In this document: positions 1 through 9,300 of the stretch, in pieces
Numbering within the stretch: the first letter of the stretch is position 1
Layout: each line of letters starts with the position of its first letter
Source: Halomonas sp.
GTDB taxonomy: Bacteria > Pseudomonadota > Gammaproteobacteria > Pseudomonadales > Halomonadaceae
Length of the DNA stretch: 64,000 nucleotides
Assembly: GCF_017983445.1 (NCBI RefSeq)
Contig: NZ_JAGOBJ010000010.1
Coordinates: forward strand, 1-64,000
Direction: 5' to 3'
Translations under genes and position numbers: made by a program
The notes under the pieces: model-generated
Database searches by the model: none
What the model saw: the letters and a program-made list of their open reading frames with translations, nothing else
What the model was told of the DNA's origin: nothing

Positions 1-40
1 TTACACGCGCAATAGCGTCGATGGCTTGGCTAAAGTGCAT
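1..40 (-). CDS. N-terminus of an unidentified gene, cut by the left edge
   Basis: Reading leftwards from an ATG at 40-38 gives an open frame of 13 codons (MHFSQAIDAIARV) that runs off the window. No good ribosome binding site is visible upstream, only a GGAC followed by a run of T. A pair of GGTACC palindromes lies just upstream. It would be co-directional with the RidA gene at 178-534. Too little is visible to name it, and it may not be a gene. Confidence 0.3.
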   Translation of the reverse strand, partial: MHFSQAIDAIARV

Positions 41-51
41 AAAAAAAGTCC

Positions 52-74
52 GGTACCAGAGAATCACTGGTACC
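52..74. repeat. Inverted repeat GGTACCAG-N7-CTGGTACC
   Basis: Perfect 8-bp arms at 52-59 and 67-74. Each arm contains the palindrome GGTACC, so the two GGTACC units lie 17 bp apart on the same face of the helix. The element is immediately upstream of the possible gene start at position 40, where an operator would lie. No T-tract follows on either strand, so it is unlikely to be a terminator. No regulator can be assigned. Confidence 0.4.
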
Positions 75-177
75 AGACTGTCTCATGATCTGCTAATTGA
101 TGAAAACCTTAACTGACTGGCATTACGACCTGGGCCGGGGCTTTTTCGATGACTTACGCTGTTCAGCGCGTCATCAC

Positions 178-534
178 TTAGGCGTCGGGCAGTGCAGCGA
201 TCACCATGATTTCAACTTTCCACTCGGGCTTGGCAAGCTTGGCCTCAAGGGCTGCGCGAACCGGCGTGCGCCCTTCCACCACCCACGCTTCCCACGCGGC
301 GTTCATCTGATCGAACTCGGTCATATCGGTTACCCAGACCTGGGCAGAGATCAGGTGCTCTTTCGAGGTACCCGCCTGGGCCAGCAATCGATCGATACGC
401 GACAACACCTGCTCGGTCTGACCGCGCATGTCCGCCGTGGCATCCGCAGGCACCTGCCCTGCAAGGTAAACGGTGCCGTTGTGGATGGCCACTTGGCTCA
501 TGCGGGCATTGCTGTCTTGATAGGTAACGCTCAT
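178..534 (-). CDS. RidA family protein (enamine/imine deaminase family)
   Basis: 118 residues, the usual length for the RidA/YjgF family. Members hydrolyse reactive enamine/imine intermediates released by PLP enzymes; they are small cytosolic trimers. The core and C-terminal signature around residues 85-115 is present (RTPVRAALEAKL, then VEIMVIAAL), including the arginine that contacts the carboxylate of the substrate. The N-terminal half carries the expected GTVYLAGQVP strand. The subgroup is not canonical E. coli RidA, so the true substrate is uncertain. Downstream on the same strand, 137 bp away, lies a possible gene starting at 40. Confidence 0.85.
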   Translation of the reverse strand: MSVTYQDSNARMSQVAIHNGTVYLAGQVPADATADMRGQTEQVLSRIDRLLAQAGTSKEHLISAQVWVTDMTEFDQMNAAWEAWVVEGRTPVRAALEAKLAKPEWKVEIMVIAALPDA

Positions 535-639
535 TGGGTCTCTCCGTCAAAGAAATACAGCTGAGATTACCGCGTTTACGTTAGAAATGCTTGCTTGAAA
601 ACCCGGCATATTGGTGCTGAATCCCGGCAGGCGATTTAC

Positions 640-1230
640 CTAGCCACTAAACCCTACATACCAGATCACGAAAGGCACCGCCGCCAGAAATAGTGTAGAT
701 ATCATGGCGAGCAGCCCGTCCCTGGTCAGAAGCCCGGCCGCGAAGCAGGCGATGGCGGCGGAGGCTATCGAACCGGATGTAGGGATGACTTCCATAAACG
801 GCATAAAGGGAGTAACCGCCAAAATAACGGCGAGAGGCAGATATAACCAAGGCGGCTTGACGAAAAATACCAGGCGCGGTTTAAGAAAGCGCTCAACGAA
901 ATGTACCGGCTTGCGTAGCCAGCTAATCCCCTTGCAGAGTTTGCTGGTCGAAAGGCTTCTACGCGAAATCAGACGTGGCGGCCAGAGGCATTCTCGCCTC
1001 AGGAGCATCTGTCCCACAAGGATGAACTCGATGACGGCAACAACCGCGGTCACCCCTGGTATCGAACTTGCCGGAGACGTCGAAATGAGGGCAAACATCA
1101 GCATCAGTGATGCAAAGGAGTGTGGGCCGAGCTCGTCTACAAGCGAGCCGATCGTTACTTTTTGCCCTTGAACCGAGTGTTCGAGGTGATCAAGGACCTC
1201 GCTGAGCGCCCGCGTGGTGTTTTCGGCCAT
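640..1230 (-). CDS. ExoD-family membrane protein (exopolysaccharide synthesis ExoD-like)
   Basis: 196 residues matching the ExoD family: an N-terminal soluble helix (about residues 1-30, with VTIGSLVDELGPHSFASLML), a first hydrophobic hairpin at about 35-75 containing SIPGVTAVVAVIEF, a basic cytoplasmic loop, and two to three further membrane segments at 130-195 with the family-typical PFMEVIPTSGSIASAAI. ExoD was found in Rhizobium as affecting exopolysaccharide production and alkaline tolerance; its biochemical role is unknown. It stands alone here, with no polysaccharide genes nearby. Confidence 0.8.
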   Translation of the reverse strand: MAENTTRALSEVLDHLEHSVQGQKVTIGSLVDELGPHSFASLMLMFALISTSPASSIPGVTAVVAVIEFILVGQMLLRRECLWPPRLISRRSLSTSKLCKGISWLRKPVHFVERFLKPRLVFFVKPPWLYLPLAVILAVTPFMPFMEVIPTSGSIASAAIACFAAGLLTRDGLLAMISTLFLAAVPFVIWYVGFSG

Positions 1231-1451
1231 TATTGAGCTCCCTGCTCGCCATAAAGCCTTTCAAGCAATCAATGAAGCACCTGTATTCATGGCATTTGAA
1301 CAGCCGCCTGAAACACCTGTGCCGACACTTTCGAGTGTAGTCCAGATCGGGGCATTCAAAATATAGGAGAGATGTATGCCGCACGCTTGCCAATGCGAGA
1401 CAAGATGCGCAAAGCGCTGTGGATACGTTCTGAGGAGGCGTCGGAAATGCC

Positions 1452-1488
1452 AAAAACAAAAAAGGGCCTAGCGATGAACGCTAAGCCC
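1452..1488 (-). terminator. Rho-independent terminator of tRNA-Leu
   Basis: On the minus strand a 10-bp stem (GGGCTTAGCG / CGCTAGGCCC, one mismatch, 5-nt loop) at 1488-1464 is followed by TTTTTTGTTTTT. It begins 8 bp beyond the tRNA 3' end, in the right orientation. Confidence 0.85.
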
Positions 1489-1495
1489 CAAAATT

Positions 1496-1582
1496 TGGTG
1501 CCGGTGGCCAGACTCGAACTGGCACACCCGTAAAGGCGGCGGATTTTGAATCCGCTGCGTCTACCAATTCCGCCACACCGGC
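1496..1582 (-). tRNA. tRNA-Leu(CAA)
   Basis: 87-nt gene on the minus strand including an encoded CCA. The acceptor stem is GCCGGTG/CACCGGC with discriminator A. The anticodon stem is GCGGA/TCCGC around the loop TTCAAAA, giving anticodon CAA, which reads UUG. The D-arm GGTAGACGC, the long variable arm characteristic of class II tRNAs and the T-arm GTTCGAGTC are all present. Promoter and terminator are visible on either side, so it is a monocistronic unit. Confidence 0.97.
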
Positions 1583-1593
1583 AATGGATGCGC

Positions 1594-1621
1594 ATTATAC
1601 GGAGATAACCCTTGAGGTCAA
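1594..1621 (-). promoter_or_regulatory. Sigma-70 promoter of tRNA-Leu
   Basis: On the minus strand TTGACC (1621-1616), a 16-bp spacer and a perfect TATAAT (1599-1594), ending 11 bp before the tRNA 5' end. Confidence 0.8.
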
Positions 1622-1695
1622 TCACATTGACTGACTTTATCTAGCGAAGGGGGTATCCTATGCCGCCTGTTTGACCACCGGAAAGAGCCACTTCC

Positions 1696-2727
1696 ATGCA
1701 GCGCGCGGACTTTTATTTCGAGCTACCCGATGAGCTGATTGCTCGCTACCCTTCTGAGCAGCGCAGCGACTGCCGTTTGCTGTGCGTAGATGGTCAGAGC
1801 GGCGCGCTTGAGCATCGCCAGTTTACGGATCTTCTTGAGCGCCTGAACCCCGGCGATCTACTGGTGTTTAACGATACCCGAGTGATTCCCGCCCGCCTGC
1901 ACGGCCATAAAGTCAGCGGCGGCAAGGTAGAAATGCTGCTCGAGCGCCCGCTGGATAGCCATCGGGGCCTGGCGCATATTCGTTCGAGCAAATCGCCCAA
2001 GCCCGGCACCGAGCTGATCTTTGAAGGTGATATTCACGCTGTAGTGGAAGGCCGTCGCGACGCGCTGTTTGAGCTGCGCTTTTTGGGCGACACGCCGATG
2101 ATTGCGTTACTGGAGCAGCACGGCCATATGCCGCTGCCGCCCTATATCACCCGTGAAGATGAGCTCAGCGACCGCGAGCGTTACCAAACTGTCTACGCCC
2201 GCCGCGATGGCGCCGTAGCCGCCCCCACGGCAGGCCTGCATTTTGATCAGCCGTTGCTGGATGCCCTGGCCGAAAAAGGCATCAACAGCGCATTTGTCAC
2301 TCTGCATGTGGGCGCGGGCACCTTTCAGCCAGTGCGGGTGGACAATATTCTTGAACACCATATGCACAGCGAATGGATCGAGGTGTCGGAAGCTACCTGC
2401 CAGCAGGTGCGCGAGGCGCAAGCCGCGGGCAACCGGGTGATTGCCGTGGGCACTACCAGCGTGCGCTGTTTGGAAAGCGCCTGCCAGAAAAGCGATGATG
2501 GGCAGATAGCGCCCTACAGCGGGGATACGGATATCTTCATCTACCCAGGCTATGAGTGGCGCTGCGTGGATGCATTGATCACCAATTTCCACCTGCCTGA
2601 ATCGACGCTTTTGATGCTGGTGTCCGCGTTTGCCGGTTACGACACGATGATGAATGCCTACCGTGAGGCGGTTAATGAGCGCTACGCCTTCTTCAGTTAT
2701 GGCGATGCGATGCTGCTGACCCGTTAG
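1696..2727 (+). CDS. queA: S-adenosylmethionine:tRNA ribosyltransferase-isomerase QueA
   Basis: 343 residues, full length for the family. QueA transfers and isomerises the ribose of SAM onto preQ1 at position 34 of tRNA, forming epoxyqueuosine. The N-terminus ([19 protein letters not shown]) is the standard start. Family blocks [16 protein letters not shown] near residue 55, APTAGLHFD near 175, VGAGTFQPV near 205 and [20 protein letters not shown] near 295 are intact. tgt follows 79 bp downstream, the usual queuosine pair. Cytosolic. Confidence 0.98.
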   Translation: MQRADFYFELPDELIARYPSEQRSDCRLLCVDGQSGALEHRQFTDLLERLNPGDLLVFNDTRVIPARLHGHKVSGGKVEMLLERPLDSHRGLAHIRSSKSPKPGTELIFEGDIHAVVEGRRDALFELRFLGDTPMIALLEQHGHMPLPPYITREDELSDRERYQTVYARRDGAVAAPTAGLHFDQPLLDALAEKGINSAFVTLHVGAGTFQPVRVDNILEHHMHSEWIEVSEATCQQVREAQAAGNRVIAVGTTSVRCLESACQKSDDGQIAPYSGDTDIFIYPGYEWRCVDALITNFHLPESTLLMLVSAFAGYDTMMNAYREAVNERYAFFSYGDAMLLTR

Positions 2728-2776
2728 CGGCTCCCCTTTTAAAGCCGCCACTACTGCTTTATCGATGATTACTTAA

Positions 2777-3925
<1,149 letters not shown>

Positions 3926-3994
3926 TCATCATCCGCTTTGGCGGGTGAGTTAACCTTTCACCCATTAAGGGTATTAACCCAGGAGTTCTCTGCA

Positions 3995-4321
3995 ATGCTG
4001 GATTTCTTCATCTCACCAGCCCACGCTCAAGAAGCGGCAGCTGGCGGTGGCATCGCGCAAATCGTCATGCTGGTCGGTTTTGTGCTGATTTTCTACTTCC
4101 TGCTGTGGCGTCCCCAAGCCAAGCGCGCCAAGCAGCACAAGCAGCTGGTCACTAGCTTGGACAAAGGCGATGAAGTCGTGATTGGCGGTGGTCTGGTAGG
4201 CCGCGTCACAAAGGTCAGCGATGAGTTTCTGACTCTTGAAGTGTCTGAAGGCACCGAAGTTAACGTGCAGAAGAATGCCGTTGCCGCCGTACTGCCTAAG
4301 GGCACCATTAAGTCCATCTAA
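3995..4321 (+). CDS. yajC: Sec translocase accessory subunit YajC
   Basis: 108 residues from the ATG at 3995, which has an AGGAG at 3981-3985; a longer in-frame opening from 3938 lacks a ribosome binding site and adds a sequence not found in YajC. One N-terminal membrane helix at about residues 18-40 (IVMLVGFVLIFYFLLWRPQ), then a basic cytoplasmic domain with KGDEVVIGGGLVGRV. YajC associates with SecDF and SecYEG at the inner membrane. Encoded just upstream of secD. Confidence 0.96.
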   Translation: MLDFFISPAHAQEAAAGGGIAQIVMLVGFVLIFYFLLWRPQAKRAKQHKQLVTSLDKGDEVVIGGGLVGRVTKVSDEFLTLEVSEGTEVNVQKNAVAAVLPKGTIKSI

Positions 4322-4333
4322 CGCCCGCAACTC

Positions 4334-4369
4334 CCCCTGCCGATCCAGTGCCAGCCACCCCGGCAGGGG
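4334..4369 (+). repeat. Hairpin in the yajC-secD gap
   Basis: Perfect 9-bp stem CCCCTGCCG (4334-4342) / CGGCAGGGG (4361-4369) with an 18-nt loop. No T-tract follows, so it is more likely a processing or stability element than a terminator. First of two hairpins in the secD leader. Confidence 0.5.
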
Positions 4370-4395
4370 TGCCATGGTAGGTACGATGGTAAATT

Positions 4396-4426
4396 TTGCT
4401 GTGCATGGGCTTTCCATGCACAGCAA
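4396..4426 (+). promoter_or_regulatory. Strong stem-loop in the secD leader
   Basis: A perfect 13-bp stem, TTGCTGTGCATGG / CCATGCACAGCAA, with a 5-nt loop, ends 29 bp before the secD ATG at 4456. It lacks a T-run directly after the 3' arm. It may be a partial terminator, an mRNA stability element or a translational control structure. Confidence 0.55.
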
Positions 4427-4455
4427 CTCCGTTTGTAATTGAAGGCAGGGCTTGC

Positions 4456-6309
4456 ATGCTCAACCGTTACCCTCTGTGGAAGTATCTACTGATACTGGTC
4501 GTCCTAGTAGTTGGCCTTATCTACTCGCTTCCCAACTTATTCCCCGCAGATCCCGCTATTCAGCTCAGCAGCGCTCAAGGTGAGACGCTGGATGAGCGTC
4601 AGATCGAGCGTGTCGAAAGCGCGCTTAGCGATAACAACATTGCCGTAAAAGCAACTGAAGAAATCAACGGCCTGTGGCTGATTCGCTTGCGCAGTGACGA
4701 TGACCAGCTAAACGCCCGTGATATTGCCGCCGACCTGTTAGGCAGCGATGCCACCGTGGCACTCAACCTTGCAGAAGCTACGCCTTCGTGGCTCCAGGCG
4801 TTTTCCGCCTCTCCCATGACTCTGGGGCTTGACCTGCGTGGTGGCGTTCACTTCTTGCTGGAAGTGGATATGGACGCGGCCCTTACCCAGCGCCTGGAAG
4901 TTAATGCCAGCGCCATGCGTGAGCTGCTGCGCAGCGAGCGTATCCGTTATCGCAACACCGAGGTTATAGACCGTACGCTTTCGATCGACTTTGCAAGCTC
5001 TGAAGACCGTGACAGCGCGCGCCGCTTGATTAGCCGCGATTTCCCTAATTTTGAATACAGTACTGAAGGCAGTGGTCGATCCTCGTCGTTGGTGATGACG
5101 CTGAGCGATCAGACCGTCAACGAAATTCAGGACTACGCGATCAACCAGAACTTGACCACTCTGCGTAACCGAGTAAATGAACTGGGCGTTGCCGAACCGA
5201 TGGTTCAACGTCAGGGGCCGAACCAGATTGTGGTAGAACTACCCGGCATACAGGACACCGTAGCCGCCAAACGGATTGTGGGTGCCACGGCAAACCTTGA
5301 ATTCCGCCTGGAAGCGCGCAACGACACGCCAGATGCTGAAACGGAAACTCTTGAATTCCGTAACGATTCAGCGCGCTCTGCCGCCCTTATGCGTGATGTG
5401 ATCATTACCGGTGACAGTGTTTCCAGCGCCAGCAACAGCTTTGATGAAAACGGCCGTCCTCAGGTGAATATCAACCTGGATGGCACCGGCGGCACGTTGA
5501 TGAACCGCGCCACGCGCACCAATATAGGTCGCAACATGGCAGTGCTGTTTATCGAGCATAAGAGCGAAGACAAGGTAGTAGTCGACCCGGCCACCGGGGA
5601 AGAAACCATTGAACGCGAACCCTATGTGGAACGCGGCATGATCAGCTTAGCAACCATTCAAAGCGCGCTGGGTAACAGCTTCCGGATTACTGGTCTGGAA
5701 TCTTCGACTGAAGCTGCAGAGCTTGCACTTCTGCTGCGTTCGGGTTCGCTTGCGGCGCCGATCTACTTTGTGCAGGAACGCACCATTGGCCCAAGCCTGG
5801 GTGCGGAAAATATTCAGCGCGGCTTGCTCTCTGTTCAGGTAGGTCTGCTGCTGCTCGTGCTGTTTATGCTGGCGCGCTACAAAGTGTTCGGTATTTTTGC
5901 CAACATTGCCCTGGCCCTTAATCTGACGATTCTAGTTGCGGTAATGTCGATACTGGGTGCCACGCTAACCATGCCAGGTATTGCGGGTATCGTACTAACG
6001 TTGGGCATGGCGGTGGATGCTAACGTACTGATCTTTGAGCGCATACGTGAAGAGCTACGTAACGGGTTATCGATTCCGCAGGCTATTCATGCGGGCTATG
6101 GGCGCGCTTTCACCTCAATCGTCGATGCCAATATCACCACGCTGCTTGTTGCGGTGATCCTATTTTCAATTGGTACCGGCCCGGTCAAAGGTTTTGCGGT
6201 CACGCTCTCTATCGGCATTTTAACCTCCATGTTCACAGCTCTGATGGTGACACGCGCCATGGTCAACCTGACCTACGGCAGAAAACCCGTCAAAAAGCTG
6301 TGGATCTGA
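4456..6309 (+). CDS. secD: Protein translocase subunit SecD
   Basis: 617 residues from the ATG at 4456, preceded by GAAGGCAGGG; the frame is open further upstream to 4396, but that stretch is the leader hairpin and is not SecD-like. SecD and SecF form a proton-driven RND-type complex that pulls exported proteins into the periplasm. One N-terminal membrane helix (YPLWKYLLILVVLVVGLIY), a large periplasmic P1 domain opening with GLDLRGGVHFLLEVD, and five C-terminal helices from about residue 455, including GMAVDANVLIFERIREE. The gene ends in a 15-bp tandem repeat that spans its stop codon. Confidence 0.98.
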   Translation: MLNRYPLWKYLLILVVLVVGLIYSLPNLFPADPAIQLSSAQGETLDERQIERVESALSDNNIAVKATEEINGLWLIRLRSDDDQLNARDIAADLLGSDATVALNLAEATPSWLQAFSASPMTLGLDLRGGVHFLLEVDMDAALTQRLEVNASAMRELLRSERIRYRNTEVIDRTLSIDFASSEDRDSARRLISRDFPNFEYSTEGSGRSSSLVMTLSDQTVNEIQDYAINQNLTTLRNRVNELGVAEPMVQRQGPNQIVVELPGIQDTVAAKRIVGATANLEFRLEARNDTPDAETETLEFRNDSARSAALMRDVIITGDSVSSASNSFDENGRPQVNINLDGTGGTLMNRATRTNIGRNMAVLFIEHKSEDKVVVDPATGEETIEREPYVERGMISLATIQSALGNSFRITGLESSTEAAELALLLRSGSLAAPIYFVQERTIGPSLGAENIQRGLLSVQVGLLLLVLFMLARYKVFGIFANIALALNLTILVAVMSILGATLTMPGIAGIVLTLGMAVDANVLIFERIREELRNGLSIPQAIHAGYGRAFTSIVDANITTLLVAVILFSIGTGPVKGFAVTLSIGILTSMFTALMVTRAMVNLTYGRKPVKKLWI

Positions 6310-6345
6310 ACAACATGGATCTGAAGAGCATGAACCTGAACCAAG
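6301..6345. repeat. Three tandem 15-bp units across the secD stop codon
   Basis: TGGATCTGAACAACA, TGGATCTGAAGAGCA and TGAACCTGAACCAAG follow each other directly. The first unit holds the last two codons and the stop of secD, so the end of the gene has been duplicated into the 64-bp secD-secF spacer. Confidence 0.7.
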
Positions 6346-6373
6346 CGCTCAGCCCAGAATTTAAGAGGTGGTA

Positions 6374-7300
6374 ATGAAACCCCTATCAAACCTGCAAATC
6401 GACTTTATGGGACAGCGCAAGTTTGCGTATATTGTCGCAGCTGTAATGCTCATTGTGTCGATTGGCGCCCTGCTGTTCCAACAACTTAACCTAGGGCTCG
6501 ACTTCACCGGCGGCACGCTGATTGAAGTTCGCTACGGCGCGGCGCCCTCGCTGGACGCCATTCGTCAGCTAATGGAGCAAAACGGCTTTAGGGATGTCTC
6601 GGTACAGACTTTCGGCGCATCTACTGAAGTGCTTATCCGCCTGCAGCAGGCGTTCGACACAAACGTGGGTAACGATGTCGTTGATCTGCTGCGCACCAGC
6701 GGCGAGACCGTCAACCTGGTACGTGCCGAGTTTGTCGGCTCCCAGGTGGGCGATCAGTTGCGCGACCAAAGCGGCCTTGGCCTGTTAGTGTCGCTAGGCG
6801 TTATCATGGTTTACGTGGCGATTCGCTTTCAGTACAAGTTTGCGATCGGCGCGGTGCTTGCCCAGTTCCACGACGTTATTATCGTGCTGGGCGTGTTCGC
6901 GTTGTTTCAGCTTGAGTTCGACCTGACGGTACTGGCGGCCATTCTGGCGGTTATCGGTTACTCACTGAACGACACGATCGTGGTGTATGACCGCATTCGT
7001 GAAACGATCCGCACCTCGCGAATCGACGATATGCCGCAAATCTTTAACGAAGCGATCAACGCAACGCTCTCGCGTACGTTAGCAACTTCCGGCACCACCA
7101 TGCTGGTGCTCCTCGCGCTGCTGATGCTAGGCGGCGACATGATCAAGAACTTCTCCATCGCCTTGCTGATCGGTATTGGAGTAGGCACGTTCTCTTCCAT
7201 CTACATCTCGGGCGCCCTCCTACTCCCACTAAAGCTGACGCGTGAGGACTTGATCCCCACCAAGAAAGCCATTGATGAAGAGGAAGAAGAGCTGCCCTGA
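6374..7300 (+). CDS. secF: Protein translocase subunit SecF
   Basis: 308 residues from the ATG at 6374, with AAGAGG at 6363-6368 as ribosome binding site; an in-frame GTG at 6368 lies inside that site and is unlikely. Inner-membrane partner of SecD. First helix near residues 16-38, then GLDFTGGTLIEVRYG opening the periplasmic domain, and five C-terminal helices containing AVIGYSLNDTIVVYDRIRE and SRTLATSGTTMLVLLALL, the RND-like core. Ends in an acidic tail. A terminator follows. Confidence 0.98.
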   Translation: MKPLSNLQIDFMGQRKFAYIVAAVMLIVSIGALLFQQLNLGLDFTGGTLIEVRYGAAPSLDAIRQLMEQNGFRDVSVQTFGASTEVLIRLQQAFDTNVGNDVVDLLRTSGETVNLVRAEFVGSQVGDQLRDQSGLGLLVSLGVIMVYVAIRFQYKFAIGAVLAQFHDVIIVLGVFALFQLEFDLTVLAAILAVIGYSLNDTIVVYDRIRETIRTSRIDDMPQIFNEAINATLSRTLATSGTTMLVLLALLMLGGDMIKNFSIALLIGIGVGTFSSIYISGALLLPLKLTREDLIPTKKAIDEEEEELP

Positions 7301-7326
7301 ATTTTCAAACACTGAAAAGCAGCTAC

Positions 7327-7363
7327 AAAAAAGGCTCTGCCGGTTTCCCGGCAGAGCCTTTTT
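7327..7363 (+). terminator. Rho-independent terminator of the yajC-secDF operon
   Basis: Perfect 11-bp stem GGCTCTGCCGG (7333-7343) / CCGGCAGAGCC (7348-7358), TTTC loop, A-run before and TTTTT after. The symmetrical A and T runs let it serve the convergent suhB-like gene too. Confidence 0.95.
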
Positions 7364-7427
7364 AATCTGCAAATAGCAAGCGGCAACCTACCCCTCGCTA
7401 TTCACCTCACCAATTACTATTTACCAC

Positions 7428-8222
7428 TTAAAAATGCGGCGCCAGCTGCTTGATCAGCGCTTTATAAAGGCGCGGGCCAGCGGCCATCAGCTGTCCTTCT
7501 ACCTTAACGCTGGGCTGACCATCGGGCGTGCCCATCAGCGCACCGGCTTCTTTAAGGATTAGGCTACCTACCTGCATATCCTGCTCTTCCATACCCAGCA
7601 CAAAGGCGCTATCGACACGACCGCTGGCCAGCTCGCACATATCCAGCAAGCCGCTGCCAGTTGCCAGCAGCGTCTCTACCTGAGGAGCAAGCTGTTGGGT
7701 AACACAAAGATAGGCAGGTAAATTACGAGGACGTAACCAGGCTTCGGGTAGGCTCATGGCCAGGCGCGTGCCGGTAATAGCTGTAGGTTTGCTAACCCGC
7801 ATACGTTTGCCGTTGTGCTGGGCGCCGCGGCCACGGCTGGCGATATATTCATCATCACCAAACGGGGAAATGACCACCGCGTGTTCCGGACGGTCTTTAA
7901 CAAGACACACCACTGAGAGAGCAAAGCCTTTACCCGCCACCGCTAAATTAGAGTAGCCGTGCAGGGGTTCAATCTTCCAGACGGTATCAGCACCCTCGCC
8001 TTCACCTGCTTTATGTGAAGTGTAACGGCCAACGTAGCCGTGCAGGGGGTAGCCGCGCTCCAATTGATGCACAATAGTCGCTTCAGCCTTGCGCGCCGTA
8101 TCTTCTAGCAGGCGGTCAAGATTGGACTCTTCATGGGCGTTTTCGATACGTTCACGGACACGTAAAAATTGTTCAACCGCGCTGCGCGCTGCGCGCAACG
8201 TAAATTGGACCATCGGATTCAT
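7428..8222 (-). CDS. suhB: SuhB-like inositol monophosphatase family protein with degenerate metal site
   Basis: 264 residues, same length and same neighbourhood (next to trmJ) as E. coli suhB, so it is the positional orthologue. SuhB is an inositol-1-phosphatase and also binds the NusA/antitermination complex on rRNA operons. Here the family metal motif DPLDGTTN reads EPLHGYSN (near residue 84), the ITEESGE block carrying another metal ligand reads VGRYTSHKAGE, and the WDxAAG block reads QDMQVG, keeping only its aspartate. The fold-typical C-terminal sequence is retained. I infer loss of phosphatase activity with retention of a structural or regulatory role. Frame and coding quality are intact, so it is not a pseudogene. 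Confidence 0.85.
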   Translation of the reverse strand: MNPMVQFTLRAARSAVEQFLRVRERIENAHEESNLDRLLEDTARKAEATIVHQLERGYPLHGYVGRYTSHKAGEGEGADTVWKIEPLHGYSNLAVAGKGFALSVVCLVKDRPEHAVVISPFGDDEYIASRGRGAQHNGKRMRVSKPTAITGTRLAMSLPEAWLRPRNLPAYLCVTQQLAPQVETLLATGSGLLDMCELASGRVDSAFVLGMEEQDMQVGSLILKEAGALMGTPDGQPSVKVEGQLMAAGPRLYKALIKQLAPHF

Positions 8223-8393
8223 GATCGGGCCTTGTCGCAGTGATGTTAAAGAACAGTAGGCAGGGGGTTGCCTTTGGCGCGCAATTCTAGCAGACCACTC
8301 GCAGGCATGCTATCGACTCGTGCTAAACTGGCCGTTTTCCACTTTTGATCATCAAGCCTGCTTACCGAGCCCTATCCACAGAGCCCCATCACT

Positions 8394-9143
8394 ATGCTTG
8401 AACGTATTCGTATTGTTTTAATTGGTACCAGTCATCCCGGCAACATAGGCGGCGTTGCCCGCGCCATGCACAATATGGGCTTGGCCGATCTAACCCTGGT
8501 TGCCCCCCGCTGTGACGTCATTACCCAAGACAGTATTTCCCGCGCTTCAGGTGCTGACCATCTGCTACATCAGGCAAGCGTACACGCAACGCTTGAAGAG
8601 GCCGTGGCTGACTGCACCCTAGCGGTAGGCGCCAGCGCCCGTTCGCGCACCCTGCCCTGGCCCATGCTGACGCCACGTGAGCTAGCAGACCGCCTGCCTG
8701 GCGAGTGCCAGACGACAGATTCACGCGTAGCGCTGGTCTTTGGCCGTGAAGATAGCGGCCTGACCAACGCCGAGCTGCAGCGCTGCCACGCCCATGTGCA
8801 TATTCCCACCAACGCAGACTTCAGCTCGCTAAACCTGGCCGCTGCGGTTCAAGTGCTTGCCTATGAGTGCCGCATGGCCTGGCTAAGCCAGCAAGATGCC
8901 TCACCTGCGCCTGATACAGATACAGATGCAGATGCAGAGCTTGTGCCCCACGAAGAGCTGGAGCGTTACTTCGAGCATCTGGAGCGCACGCTGATTGCGA
9001 TTGAGTTTCATGACCCGGCCCAGCCTCGCCAACTGATGGCACGTCTGCGCAGGCTCTATTTGCGCGCACGGCCCGAGAAAATGGAAATGAACATTTTACG
9101 CGGCATTTTATCCGCCACTGAAAAAGCCGCAGGCAAGTCATAA
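8394..9143 (+). CDS. trmJ: tRNA (cytidine/uridine-2'-O-)-methyltransferase TrmJ
   Basis: 249 residues of the SPOUT class. TrmJ 2'-O-methylates position 32 of several tRNAs. N-terminal MLERIRIVLIGTSHPGNIGGVARAM is diagnostic; the SAM-binding trefoil knot shows as ALVFGREDSGLTNAEL (near 120) and VHIPTNADFSSLNLAAAVQVLAYE (near 140). A short linker near residue 175 is a hexanucleotide repeat giving DTDTDADA. The C-terminal extension typical of TrmJ is present. Divergent from suhB, as in E. coli. Confidence 0.95.
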   Translation: MLERIRIVLIGTSHPGNIGGVARAMHNMGLADLTLVAPRCDVITQDSISRASGADHLLHQASVHATLEEAVADCTLAVGASARSRTLPWPMLTPRELADRLPGECQTTDSRVALVFGREDSGLTNAELQRCHAHVHIPTNADFSSLNLAAAVQVLAYECRMAWLSQQDASPAPDTDTDADAELVPHEELERYFEHLERTLIAIEFHDPAQPRQLMARLRRLYLRARPEKMEMNILRGILSATEKAAGKS

Positions 9144-9300
9144 CCAAACCCGGCAAATAAGCAGGGAAGGCGTAAACTTGAAGTTACTGTCAGGTGCCCC
9201 AACCTCGCTACCCTGCTAACGGTACTTGTACTTTAGTACTTTAATTGTTTGATTGGCCGTTTAATCGACCGTCGTGCCTGAGCTGACCCAAGGATCCTCC

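Noticed and set aside
97-564. 155-codon plus-strand frame over the RidA gene
   Set aside because: Antisense to the conserved RidA coding sequence and without a ribosome binding site.
1496-1582. tRNA-Leu as a mobile-element attachment site
   Set aside because: No integrase, direct repeat of the tRNA 3' end or foreign genes beside it; queA follows immediately.
2107-2751. Long minus-strand open frame opposite queA (214 codons)
   Set aside because: It lies wholly antisense to a full-length, motif-complete queA and has no recognisable family features; open antisense frames are common in this GC-rich sequence.
4396-4455. VemP/SecM-like arrest peptide upstream of secD
   Set aside because: The open extension is in frame with secD and has no signal peptide or arrest-like C-terminus; it mostly encodes the hairpin.
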